Source: Falsiroseomonas sp051860665
Lineage (GTDB): Bacteria > Pseudomonadota > Alphaproteobacteria > Acetobacterales > Acetobacteraceae
Assembly: GCF_051860665.1 (NCBI RefSeq)
Contig: NZ_JBHYDM010000003.1
Coordinates: 297,521 to 361,520 of the forward strand
DNA: 64,000 bases
Reading direction: 5' to 3'
The notes beneath the pieces were generated by a model, which saw only the letters and a list, made by a program, of their open reading frames with translations, did no database searches and had not been told where the DNA came from. Made by a program: the position numbers and the translations under genes. Below are positions 35,346 to 43,542 of this stretch, piece by piece; positions within the stretch are counted from its first letter, which is position 1; each line of letters opens with the position of its first letter.

Positions 35346-36169
35346 TCACCGCCATCACCGGCCCGCTGTCCGACTACGCCGCGCAGCATGTGAAGCTGGA
35401 GGTGGTGGGGAACGTCGCCACGCTCACGCTGAACCGGCCGGAGCGTAAGAATCCGCTGACTTTCGACAGCTACGCCGAACTCACCGCCATCTTCCGGGCG
35501 GCCGTGCATGACGACCAGGTGCGCGCCTTCGTGGTCACCGGCGCCGGCGGCAACTTTTGTTCAGGCGGCGACGTGCACGAAATCATCGGGCCGCTGCTGG
35601 ATCGCGACACGCGCGGGCTGATGGCCTTTACCGCCATGACCGGCGACCTGGTGAAGGCGATGCGCGCCTGCCCGCAGCCGATCCTGGCGGCGGTCGACGG
35701 CATCTGCGCCGGCGCGGGCGCCATCATCGCCATGGCCTCGGACCTGCGGCTCGGCACCGCGCGGACCAAGGTGGCCTTCCTGTTCAACCGCGTTGGCCTC
35801 GCCGGCTGCGACATGGGCGCCTGCGCCATCCTGCCGCGGATCATCGGCCAGGGGCGGGCCAGCGAGCTTCTCTATCTGGGTCGCTCCCTCGGCGGCGAGG
35901 AAGGCCTGGCCTGGGGTTTCTTCAACGCCCTGCACACGCCGGAAACGGTGCTGGAGGCGACCACGGAGATGGCGCGCGGCATCGCGGAAGGGCCGGCCTT
36001 CGCGCATGCCATGACCAAGCGCATGCTCGCCATGGAATGGGCCATGTCCATCGAGCAGGCGATCGAGGCCGAGGCGGTGGCCCAGGCGCTCTGCATGACC
36101 ACGCAGGATTTCCGGCGCGCCTTCGACGCCTTCGTCGCGAAGCAGCGCCCGGTGTTCAAGGGCGACTGA
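35342..36169 (+). CDS. enoyl-CoA hydratase/isomerase family protein
   Basis: Crotonase-fold enzyme of 275 residues. The oxyanion-hole region is GNFCSGGDVHEI and the second conserved block is VDGICAGAGAIIAMASDLRL. The position of the usual catalytic Glu pair is partly altered (LFNRVGLAGCDMGACAILPR), so hydration, ring opening or isomerisation are all possible. In a 2-aminobenzoate-type pathway it would act on the dearomatised ring thioester. Overlaps MarR by four bases and the dehydrogenase by one. Confidence 0.87.
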   Translation: MITAITGPLSDYAAQHVKLEVVGNVATLTLNRPERKNPLTFDSYAELTAIFRAAVHDDQVRAFVVTGAGGNFCSGGDVHEIIGPLLDRDTRGLMAFTAMTGDLVKAMRACPQPILAAVDGICAGAGAIIAMASDLRLGTARTKVAFLFNRVGLAGCDMGACAILPRIIGQGRASELLYLGRSLGGEEGLAWGFFNALHTPETVLEATTEMARGIAEGPAFAHAMTKRMLAMEWAMSIEQAIEAEAVAQALCMTTQDFRRAFDAFVAKQRPVFKGD

Positions 36170-37332
36170 TGGCCGACCGGACCTTCCTCGACTGGCCCTT
36201 CTTCGAGCCCCGCCACCGCGACTGGGCGGCCGAGGTGGAGGAATGGGCGGCGGCGCATGCCGAGGCGCTGTCCGATGAGCAGGACGCCGATGCCAGCGTC
36301 ATCCGCCTGGCGCGCGCCATGGGCGAGGCCGGACTGCTGCGCGTGCCCTGCCCTGCAGACGGTGCGCTGGATGTGCGGTCGCTCTGCATCGCGCGGGACA
36401 TCCTGGCGCGGCATAGCGGGCTGGCGGATTTTGCCTTCGCCATGCAGGGGCTGGGCACCGGCCCCGTCACGCTGTTCGGCAGCGCGGCGCAGCGGGAGCG
36501 TGTGCTGGCGGGTGCGCGTGCTGGCACCGCGCTGGCCGCCTTCGCGCTCAGCGAGCCGGAGGCGGGCAGCGACGTCTCCGCCCTCGCGCTGACGGCGACA
36601 CCGGATGGCAATGGCCATTACCGTCTGAACGGCCAAAAGACCTGGATCAGCAATGGCGGGATTGCGGCCAGCTACGTGGTCTTCGCCCGCACCGGCGAGG
36701 CGCCCGGCGCCAAGGGGCTTTCCGCCTTTCTCGTTCCCGCCGATGCGCCCGGCCTGACCGTCGCCGAGCGCATCGAGGTCACCGCGCCACACCCCCTCGC
36801 CCGCCTGGATTTCGCGGATCTGCGCGTGGCCGCCGAGGACATGCTCGGCAAGCCCGGCGAAGGCTTCAAGGTGGCGATGTCCACCCTCGACGTCTTCCGC
36901 GCCACCGTCGGCGCTGCCGCCCTCGGCTTCGCCCGCCGCGCGCTGGACATGACCGTGGCGCATGCCGACTCGCGCAAGATTTTCGGCGGGACGCTGTTCG
37001 ACCAGCAGATGTCGCAGGCCGCCATCGCGGACAGCGCCGTGGATGTCGAAGCCTCCGCCCTGCTGGTCTATCGCGCCGCCTGGCTGAAGGATTCCGGCAC
37101 GCCGCGCGTGACGCGCGAGGCCTCCATGGCCAAGCTGCACGCGACCGAGGCCGCGCAGCGCTGCGCCGACCGCAATGTGCAGATCCATGGCGGTCTCGGC
37201 GTCACCAAGGGCCACAAGGCCGAGGAATTGTACCGGGAGGTTCGGGCGCTGCGTGTCTATGAGGGCGCCTCCGAAATTCAGCGCGTCGTCATCGCGCGAT
37301 CCGAACGCCAGCTTCGCACGTCATCCGGCTAG
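36169..37332 (+). CDS. acyl-CoA dehydrogenase
   Basis: FAD-dependent dehydrogenase of 387 residues. Family blocks are FALSEPEAGSDVSALALTA, KTWISNGGIA, RKIFGGTLFDQQMSQAAIAD and the C-terminal QIHGGLGVTKGHKAEELYRE, then VYEGASEIQRVVIARS. The Glu of YEGASEIQ is the expected catalytic base. It introduces or removes a double bond in the CoA intermediate. Its start shares one base with the preceding stop (TGATG), and the ligase gene follows closely. Confidence 0.92.
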   Translation: MADRTFLDWPFFEPRHRDWAAEVEEWAAAHAEALSDEQDADASVIRLARAMGEAGLLRVPCPADGALDVRSLCIARDILARHSGLADFAFAMQGLGTGPVTLFGSAAQRERVLAGARAGTALAAFALSEPEAGSDVSALALTATPDGNGHYRLNGQKTWISNGGIAASYVVFARTGEAPGAKGLSAFLVPADAPGLTVAERIEVTAPHPLARLDFADLRVAAEDMLGKPGEGFKVAMSTLDVFRATVGAAALGFARRALDMTVAHADSRKIFGGTLFDQQMSQAAIADSAVDVEASALLVYRAAWLKDSGTPRVTREASMAKLHATEAAQRCADRNVQIHGGLGVTKGHKAEELYREVRALRVYEGASEIQRVVIARSERQLRTSSG

Positions 37333-37348
37333 AGAGAGGATGGACGAG

Positions 37349-38944
37349 ATGCGTGACACCTTCTGCCAGGACCGGCTGCCGCCCCGCGACCAGTGGCCGG
37401 ATTTCCTGCTCGACCGGCCGGAATTCCAGTATCCGCCTCGGCTGAACTGCGCCGTCGAACTGCTGGACCGCAATATCGCGCGCGGCCGCGGCGACCACCC
37501 GGCGCTGATCACGCCGGTCGAAACGCTGACCTATGCGCAGCTCGCCGATCGCGTGGATCGCATCGCCCGCGTGCTGGTGGAACGCCTCGGCCTGGTGCCC
37601 GGCAACCGCGTGCTGCTGCGCTCCGCCAACAATGCCTGGATGGTCGCCGCCTATTTTGCGGTGCTGAAGGCGGGCGGCGTGGTCGTGGCCTCCATGCCCC
37701 TGCTGCGCGCCAAGGAGCTTTCCCAGATGCTGCGCAAGGCGCGCATCACGCATGCACTCTGCGATGCGCGGCTGGTCGAGGAATTGCGCAAGGCGGATGG
37801 GCCGGATCTGCGGCACCTCGTCACCTGGGGCGATGGCGTGCTGGAGGCGATGGTCGCCGAAGCCGCGCCCGGCTTTCCCGCGCATGACAGCGCCGCCGGC
37901 GACATCTGCCTGATCGGCTTCACCAGCGGCTCCACCGGCGAGCCCAAGGGCACGCTGCATTTCCACCGCGACATGCTGGCGATCTGCGACGGCTATGCCC
38001 TGCAGGTGTTGAAGCCGGAACCCACGGATATCTTCATCGGCTCCCCGCCGCTCGCCTTCACCTTCGGCCTTGGCGGTCTCGTGCTGTTTCCCTTCCGCGT
38101 CGGCGCCAGCGCCGTGCTGCTGGAACGCGCCCCGCCGGAGGAGCTGCCGGCGGCCATCGCGCAGCATCGCGCCACCATCTGCTTCACCGCCCCCACCGCC
38201 TATCGCGTCATGGCTGCCCAGGCCGGCCACCATGATCTTTCCTCCCTGCGCAAATGCGTCTCGGCGGGGGAAACGCTGCCCCGGCCCATCTTCGAGGCCT
38301 GGCTCGCCGCCACCGGACTGAAGCTGATGGACGGCATCGGCGCCACCGAGATGCTGCACATCTTCATCAGTGCGACGGAGGAGAATATCCGCCCCGGCGC
38401 CACCGGCCTGCCCGTGCCCGGCTATATCGCGAAGGTGGTGGACGAGGCCGGAAAGGAAGTGCCGCGCGGCACGCCCGGGCGCCTCGCCGTGAAGGGCCCG
38501 ACCGGCTGCCGCTACCTCGATGACCCGCGCCAGGCGAACTACGTCCAGAAGGGCTGGAACATCACCGGCGATACCTACGTCCAGGATGCGGACGGCTACT
38601 TCTGGTACCAGGCGCGCAACGACGACATGATCGTCTCCGCCGGCTACAATATCGCGGGGCCCGAGGTGGAAGCCGCATTGTTGACCCACCCCTCCGTTTC
38701 TGAATGCGGCGTGGTCGCCGCGCCGGATGCGGAGCGTGGCATGGTGGTGCGCGCCTATATCGTGCCCAAGCCCGGCTTTCGCGGCGACCCCGCGCTGGCC
38801 AAGGCGCTGCAGGACCATGTGAAGGCGGAGATCGCGCCCTACAAATACCCGCGCAGCGTGGTCTTCTGCGAGAGCCTGCCGCGCACGGAAACCGGCAAGC
38901 TGCAACGCTTCGCGCTCCGCCAGATCGCAGCCTCCGGCGCATGA
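37349..38944 (+). CDS. aryl-CoA ligase, 2-aminobenzoate/benzoate-CoA ligase family
   Basis: AMP-forming ligase of 531 residues that activates an aromatic acid to its CoA thioester, the entry step of the pathway. The ATP loop is GFTSGSTGEPKG, the adenylate motif is DGIGATEMLHIF, and the C-terminal catalytic Lys is in PRTETGKLQR. The overall pattern follows benzoate- and 2-aminobenzoate-CoA ligases. A GAGAGAGGA ribosome site ends eight bases before the ATG at 37349; the ATG at 37340 is too close to it. It overlaps the thioesterase by four bases. Confidence 0.88.
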   Translation: MRDTFCQDRLPPRDQWPDFLLDRPEFQYPPRLNCAVELLDRNIARGRGDHPALITPVETLTYAQLADRVDRIARVLVERLGLVPGNRVLLRSANNAWMVAAYFAVLKAGGVVVASMPLLRAKELSQMLRKARITHALCDARLVEELRKADGPDLRHLVTWGDGVLEAMVAEAAPGFPAHDSAAGDICLIGFTSGSTGEPKGTLHFHRDMLAICDGYALQVLKPEPTDIFIGSPPLAFTFGLGGLVLFPFRVGASAVLLERAPPEELPAAIAQHRATICFTAPTAYRVMAAQAGHHDLSSLRKCVSAGETLPRPIFEAWLAATGLKLMDGIGATEMLHIFISATEENIRPGATGLPVPGYIAKVVDEAGKEVPRGTPGRLAVKGPTGCRYLDDPRQANYVQKGWNITGDTYVQDADGYFWYQARNDDMIVSAGYNIAGPEVEAALLTHPSVSECGVVAAPDAERGMVVRAYIVPKPGFRGDPALAKALQDHVKAEIAPYKYPRSVVFCESLPRTETGKLQRFALRQIAASGA

Positions 38945-39405
38945 CCCGCCCGACGCCGCTGCCCTTCGAGCATCTTCCACCGCGCGCCTTCCACGCCGCG
39001 GCGCGCATCCGCTTCGGCGATTGCGACCCGGCCGGCATCGTCTTCTTCCCCGCCTGGTTCGCGCTGGCGAATGCCGCGGTCGAGGATTTTTTTCGCGAGG
39101 AGCTGGCCGTGGATTTCCACGCCCTGCATGCCACCCGCCGCATCGGCACCGGCTTCGCCCATGCCGAGGCCGATTTCTTCGCCCCCGGGCTGATGGGCGA
39201 TGAGGTGGCGCTGACGCCGCTGATCACCCGCATCGGTGGCGCCAGCTACGCCTTCACCATGCATGTGCATCGCGGATCGGCGGAGTTGCTGCGGATGCAG
39301 CTGGTGACCGCCACCACCGATCTCGATGCCCGCCGCGCCGTGCCCATCCCGGCCGATCTGCGCGCGGCGCTGACCAGCTACCAGGAGCGTTGCGCGGATG
39401 CCTGA
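38941..39405 (+). CDS. hotdog-fold acyl-CoA thioesterase (4-hydroxybenzoyl-CoA thioesterase type)
   Basis: Thioesterase of 154 residues. The signature RFGDCDPAGIVFFPAWF carries the catalytic Asp. In aromatic-CoA clusters such enzymes release CoA from stalled or dead-end thioesters rather than driving the main route. It is joined to the ligase by an ATGA overlap and to the RidA gene by an eight-base overlap. Confidence 0.87.
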   Translation: MTRPTPLPFEHLPPRAFHAAARIRFGDCDPAGIVFFPAWFALANAAVEDFFREELAVDFHALHATRRIGTGFAHAEADFFAPGLMGDEVALTPLITRIGGASYAFTMHVHRGSAELLRMQLVTATTDLDARRAVPIPADLRAALTSYQERCADA

Positions 39406-39802
39406 CAACCTGCTGACCGCGCTGCAGCCGCCCGGCTGGCCCGCCCCGCGCGGCTATGCGAACGGCATGATGGGCCACGGCCGCATCGTGCTGGTCGGCG
39501 GCCAGATCGGCTGGGATCCGCAGGGCAGGTTCGCCACCGGCTTCGTGGCCCAGGTCCGCCAGGCGCTCGAGAACATCCTGGCGGTGCTGGCGGTTGCCGG
39601 CGGCGGGCCGCAGCATATCGGGAGGCTGACCTGGTATGTGGTGGATATCGCCGAATACCGGGAGAGCCTGGCAGAGCTGGGCCCCGCCTATCGGGCCGTG
39701 ATGGGCCGCAACTTCCCGGCCATGGCGCTGGTGCAGGTGGTGGCGCTGGTCGAGCCCGAGGCGCGCGTCGAGATCGAGGCCACCGCCATCCTGCCGGATT
39801 AG
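39398..39802 (+). CDS. RidA/YjgF family enamine/imine deaminase-like protein
   Basis: Protein of 134 residues of the RidA superfamily. Conserved features are VLVGGQIGWDPQGRF, VRQALENILAVL and the C-terminal VEIEATAILPD. RidA proteins hydrolyse reactive imines to ketones and ammonia. Its place at the end of this operon fits a pathway whose substrate carries an amino group, as 2-aminobenzoate does. The stop overlaps the end of a convergent small gene. Confidence 0.85.
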   Translation: MPDNLLTALQPPGWPAPRGYANGMMGHGRIVLVGGQIGWDPQGRFATGFVAQVRQALENILAVLAVAGGGPQHIGRLTWYVVDIAEYRESLAELGPAYRAVMGRNFPAMALVQVVALVEPEARVEIEATAILPD

Positions 39803-40008
39803 ACGGGGTCGGGGACCCCGGCCTCCGGCATGTCCATCGGGGGCTCCGCCTCCGCCTTCGCGCCGTCCTGCCAGCCCTTGCGCTCCTCGCAGAGGCGGCG
39901 TGCCAGCAGCACGCTGCCCAGGGCGCCGGCACCCAGCGCCAGGGTGGCGACGGCACCGGTCACCACGACCGCGCCCATCATCGTCCCTGCGGCCATTCGC
40001 AGAATCAT
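39799..40008 (-). CDS. small single-pass membrane protein
   Basis: Hypothetical protein of 69 residues with one strongly hydrophobic segment (about residues 5-36, including GAVVVTGAVATLALGAGALG) and a short acidic, Pro-rich cytoplasmic-type tail. The ATG has a GAGGGAG site, which supports translation. Its stop overlaps that of the RidA gene convergently by four bases. No recognisable family. Confidence 0.55.
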   Translation of the reverse strand: MILRMAAGTMMGAVVVTGAVATLALGAGALGSVLLARRLCEERKGWQDGAKAEAEPPMDMPEAGVPDPV

Positions 40009-40112
40009 CGTGCCAACTCCCTCATGCAGCCTGGTATCTGGGCACCCCGTGCCGGGAATCCAGCACCGCCATGCCAGCATGGGCGCCCGCGGCGGACCAG
40101 GGGGCTGGCCCA

Positions 40113-40919
40113 TCAGGCCGAACCCGGCGGTTCCTGTGGCAATTGGCTGGCCAGCAGGCGCAGCGCCACCGTATCCCCCGCGCGCGCGGCGGCCTCCACC
40201 TCCGCCAGCAGCGCCGCGGTGGCGGGCCAGCCGGCATTGCCGGCGATGCCGCGCAGCGCATGCGCGGCAGCCAGCACCGCCGGCAGATCCGCATCGGCCG
40301 CCGCCGCCATCAGCCGCGGCAGCCGGGTGTTCCATTCCTGGCGGAAGGCCGCGGCCAGCCCGGCGGGGTCCAGCGCGGCCTGCCCCGCGCCGGCGGCCGC
40401 GATGGGCGTATAGAGGGTGACGAAGCCGCCACCGGGCAGCGGCGCGCGGCGCAGTTGCAGCAGGCTGCCATCCGGGCGTTCCCGCGTGAACCGTTCCAGG
40501 ATCTGGCCGCTGCGCAGGATCTGCATGCGCCGGGCCACTTCCGCCTCCGGATCCACCAGGCCGAACTCGCCGGCCTCCGCCTGCAGGCGCAGCACCTCCT
40601 CCAGCGGCATGCCGATGCGCAGCGCCTGGCGCGGCACGCCGGCGTAGTCGGGAAAGCGGGTATTCCAGCCGACCAGCCGCAGCGCATCGTCCGTCACCAT
40701 CACCCCATCGGTCATGGCGGCGAAGGCGCCATCCAGCTGCCGCGCCTTGGCCTCGGCCCGATCCAGCACCTGGCGCAGCGCGGCATTCTCCGCCGCGAGC
40801 AGGCGGCCCCGCGCCGCCGCCGCCCGCAGCCGCAATCCGGCCCAGGCCAGGGCCAGCAACAGGGCCAGGATGGCCAGGACCAGCAGCAGGGCGAGGCTGT
40901 TTGGGAAGGCCAGGGTCAT
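40113..40919 (-). CDS. membrane-anchored PAS-HPt protein without a kinase domain
   Basis: Signalling protein of 268 residues with an unusual layout. Residues 8-28 are one transmembrane segment and about 35-65 a likely coiled coil. A PAS-like domain follows from about 65 to 175 (TDGVMVTDDALRLVGWNTRF). The last part is a histidine phosphotransfer domain with His220 in AAHALRGIAGNAGW, matching the HPt consensus. No histidine kinase catalytic domain or receiver is present. It would have to exchange phosphate with partners encoded elsewhere. The ATG has a GAGGCGGGAG site. Confidence 0.75.
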   Translation of the reverse strand: MTLAFPNSLALLLVLAILALLLALAWAGLRLRAAAARGRLLAAENAALRQVLDRAEAKARQLDGAFAAMTDGVMVTDDALRLVGWNTRFPDYAGVPRQALRIGMPLEEVLRLQAEAGEFGLVDPEAEVARRMQILRSGQILERFTRERPDGSLLQLRRAPLPGGGFVTLYTPIAAAGAGQAALDPAGLAAAFRQEWNTRLPRLMAAAADADLPAVLAAAHALRGIAGNAGWPATAALLAEVEAAARAGDTVALRLLASQLPQEPPGSA

Positions 40920-41107
40920 CTCCCGCCTCGGGGGGTCATGCGGCGGCAGGCCTCTCGCATCCCGCGCGCCTGCCGCGCAAGCCTTGCAGCCGGATGGGCT
41001 TGCCCCCGCGGGGCCCGGTTGGCATGTTCCGCCACCTCCCACCCTTCGGCGTGATGGCGTCGTCCCGGCCCGGGCGGCCGGCGGCAGAGACAGGCAAGGA
41101 TACAGGC

Positions 41108-42319
41108 ATGGCCAAGATCAAGGTGAAGACCCCCGTCGTCGAGATGGATGGGGATGAGATGACGCGCATCATCTGGGGGTTCATCAAGGACCGCCTGATC
41201 CTGCCCTACCTCGACATCGACCTGAAGTACTACGACCTTGGCGTCGAATACCGCGACCAGACCGACGACCAGGTGACGGTGGACGCGGCGAATGCCACCA
41301 AGCAGTACGGCGTCGGCGTGAAGTGCGCCACCATCACCCCGGACGAGGCGCGGGTGAAGGAGTTCAACCTCAAGAAGATGTGGCGCAGCCCGAACGGCAC
41401 CATCCGCAACATCCTGGACGGCACCATCTTCCGCGAGCCGATCATCTGCAAGAACGTGCCGCGCCTGGTCCCGCACTGGTCCAAGCCGATCGTCGTCGGC
41501 CGCCACGCTTATGGCGACATCTACCGCGCGGTGGAGATGAAGGTACCGGGCGCCGGCAAGGTCACCATGACCTATACGCCGGAAGGCGGTCAGCCGCAGG
41601 AAGTAGGCGACTTCGTCTTTAAGGCGGGCGGCGTGGCCATGATGATGCACAACCTGAACAGCTCGATCGAGGGTTTCGCCCGCGCCAGCTTCAACTACGG
41701 CCTGGCGCGCAACTTCTCGGTCTATTTCAGCCACAAGAACACGATCCTGAAGGCCTATGACGGCAACTTCAAGGACATCTTCCGCGCCATCTACGATGCG
41801 GAGTTCAAGGCGGAATACGAGAAGCGCGGCCTGGTCTATGAGGACCGGCTGATCGACGACATGGTGGCCTCCGCGCTCAAGTGGGAAGGCGGCTATATCT
41901 GGGCCTGCAAGAACTACGACGGCGACGTGCAGTCCGACATCGTGGCGCAGGGTTTCGGCAGCCTCGGCCTGATGACCTCCGTGCTGCTCTCCCCGGATGG
42001 CAACACCGTCGAGTCCGAGGCGGCGCACGGCACGGTGACGCGCCACTACCGCGAGCACCAGAAGGGCCGCGAGACCAGCACCAACCCGATCGCCTCCATC
42101 TTCGCCTGGACCCGCGGCCTGGCCTACCGGGGCAAGTTCGACGGCACCCAGGACGTGGTGGACTTCGCCAATGCCCTCGAGCAGGTCTGCATCGAGACGG
42201 TGGAAGCCGGCGACATGACCAAGGACCTCGCCATCCTGATCAGCAAGGACCAGCCCTGGCTCAATACCCAGGCCTTCCTCGCCAAGCTGGACGAGAACCT
42301 GAAGAAGAAGATGGCCTGA
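41108..42319 (+). CDS. icd: isocitrate dehydrogenase (NADP-dependent)
   Basis: TCA-cycle enzyme of 403 residues that converts isocitrate to 2-oxoglutarate, CO2 and NADPH. It starts MAKIKVKTPVVEMDGDEMTR, the signature of the eukaryote-like dimeric class common in alphaproteobacteria. Substrate and metal residues lie in MWRSPNGTIRN, DDMVASALKWEGGYIWACKN and the cofactor region EAAHGTVTRHYREH. The ATG has an AAGGA site. The frame is open for 69 codons upstream, but that part is not conserved. A strong hairpin follows the stop. Confidence 0.96.
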   Translation: MAKIKVKTPVVEMDGDEMTRIIWGFIKDRLILPYLDIDLKYYDLGVEYRDQTDDQVTVDAANATKQYGVGVKCATITPDEARVKEFNLKKMWRSPNGTIRNILDGTIFREPIICKNVPRLVPHWSKPIVVGRHAYGDIYRAVEMKVPGAGKVTMTYTPEGGQPQEVGDFVFKAGGVAMMMHNLNSSIEGFARASFNYGLARNFSVYFSHKNTILKAYDGNFKDIFRAIYDAEFKAEYEKRGLVYEDRLIDDMVASALKWEGGYIWACKNYDGDVQSDIVAQGFGSLGLMTSVLLSPDGNTVESEAAHGTVTRHYREHQKGRETSTNPIASIFAWTRGLAYRGKFDGTQDVVDFANALEQVCIETVEAGDMTKDLAILISKDQPWLNTQAFLAKLDENLKKKMA

Positions 42320-42327
42320 CGCGGCCA

Positions 42328-42356
42328 CCTCGGCCGGGGCCTCCCCCCGGCCGAGG
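42328..42356 (+). terminator. hairpin downstream of icd
   Basis: A perfect 12-bp stem (42328-42339 with 42345-42356, CCTCGGCCGGGG against CCCCGGCCGAGG) with a 5-nt loop, beginning eight bases after the icd stop. The T run is poor, but stem strength and position suggest a terminator. Confidence 0.65.
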
Positions 42357-42371
42357 TAACGCTGGCGGATT

Positions 42372-42390
42372 TATGCTGCACTGCAGTATA
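42372..42390. promoter_or_regulatory. near-perfect dyad before the DUF599 gene
   Basis: TATGCTGCA and TGCAGTATA flank a central C and match as an inverted repeat at eight of nine positions. It ends eight bases before the ATG at 42399, in a short AT-rich gap, and could be an operator or a leader hairpin. Confidence 0.3.
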
Positions 42391-42398
42391 AGACCCGC

Positions 42399-43082
42399 AT
42401 GGTTGCCTTCACCCTGCTCGACTGGTCGGCGCTGGCGGTCTTCGCCAGCTGCTGGCTGGTCTATTCCAATGTCGTGGACCGGGTGCCACGCATCCGCCGG
42501 GCCAGCGTCATCGCGGCCATGGACGAGTATCGGCGCCGCTGGATGCGCGCCATGCTGACGCGGGAGAACCGCATCGCCGACATGGCGGCGATCGGCAACC
42601 TGATGAACAGCACCAGCTTCCTGGCGACAACCAGCATCTTCATCCTGGGCGGCCTGGTTGCGCTGCTGGGCGCGCCCGATCTCGGCCGGCGGGTCGTCGC
42701 CTCCCTGCCCTATGCGGCCGTGCCGGATGATTCGACCTGGGAGATCAAGATCGGGCTGCTGCTGCTGATCTTCGTGAATGCCTTCTTCGAGCTGACCTGG
42801 GCGCTGCGGCAGTTCAACTATACCTCCATCCTGGTGGGCGGCATTCCCTGCGGCAAGCCGGACGGCCAGGCGCTGGCGCTGGCCGATATGGCGGCGGATG
42901 TGGCGAACCGGGCGGCGCGGCATTTCAACACCGGGCTGCGCAGCTACTACTTCGGGCTCGCGGCACTGGCCTGGGTAGTGCACCCCTTGGCGCTGATCGC
43001 GACCAGCCTCTTCGTCTTGCGGGAATTGCACCGGCGCGAATTCCGCAGCGCGCTGCGGCATGCGGTGGCCGGAGAGGGATAA
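42399..43082 (+). CDS. DUF599 family membrane protein
   Basis: Integral membrane protein of 227 residues with about four hydrophobic segments: near residues 5-22, 70-92, 115-135 and 185-215. Family-type blocks are RRRWMRAMLTRENRIADMAA and STSFLATTSIFILGGLVALL. The function of DUF599 is unknown. No clear ribosome site precedes the ATG. It converges on the J-domain-like gene three bases away. Confidence 0.8.
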   Translation: MVAFTLLDWSALAVFASCWLVYSNVVDRVPRIRRASVIAAMDEYRRRWMRAMLTRENRIADMAAIGNLMNSTSFLATTSIFILGGLVALLGAPDLGRRVVASLPYAAVPDDSTWEIKIGLLLLIFVNAFFELTWALRQFNYTSILVGGIPCGKPDGQALALADMAADVANRAARHFNTGLRSYYFGLAALAWVVHPLALIATSLFVLRELHRREFRSALRHAVAGEG

Positions 43083-43085
43083 ACC

Positions 43086-43490
43086 CTATCGGCTGCGCTC
43101 GATGCCGCGCAGCACGGCCCAGTATTCGCGGAAGATGGCGATCCGGACCCCCCGCTCCGGGCTGCGCGGCGGCAGGCGGTCCGGGTGGAAGCGGCGGGCG
43201 AATTCGCGCTTGGCTCGCTGGAAGCGCGGCTCCGCCGGCCCCTGCTGGGCCAGTCGCAGTTCCACCCGCAGTCGCGCCACCTCCGCCGCCAGGGCCGCCG
43301 CACGGCGCTGCTCGGAGCGGACCAGCGCCCGCGTATGGGCCAGCCGCAGGCCGCGCAGCTGGAAGCCGGGCGGCCGCTGCGGCAGCAGGCCGCGCAGCAG
43401 CATGCCCAGGCGGCGCAGCAGCCGCCGCACCAGCACGCCCAGGCCGAGCACCAGCAATGCCAGCACCACCCCGCCTGCCAGGATCTCCAC
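43086..43490 (-). CDS. membrane-anchored J-domain-like protein
   Basis: Protein of 134 residues. One transmembrane segment (about 3-24), a basic stretch (VRRLLRRLGMLLRGL), then a coiled-coil-like region (about 58-85). The C-terminal 45 residues look like the core of a J domain: a basic helix (FQRAKREFARR), the HPD tripeptide at 102-104 in RRFHPDRLPP, and a short third helix (AIFREYWAVLRGI). The start is GTG behind GGCGGAGGTGGC; a longer frame upstream overlaps the peptidase gene and is unlikely. It may recruit DnaK to the membrane, which is inference. Confidence 0.65.
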   Translation of the reverse strand: MEILAGGVVLALLVLGLGVLVRRLLRRLGMLLRGLLPQRPPGFQLRGLRLAHTRALVRSEQRRAAALAAEVARLRVELRLAQQGPAEPRFQRAKREFARRFHPDRLPPRSPERGVRIAIFREYWAVLRGIERSR

Positions 43491-43542
43491 GCCACCTCCG
43501 CCTTTGCCGCCGGCAAGCTGCCGCAGAAGCGCAAGCGAAGGG

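Noticed and set aside
36169..37332. Second ATPase or transporter role suggested by long opposite-strand frames in the aryl-CoA cluster
   Set aside because: The acyl-CoA dehydrogenase has all family motifs, and the opposing frame is a compositional shadow.
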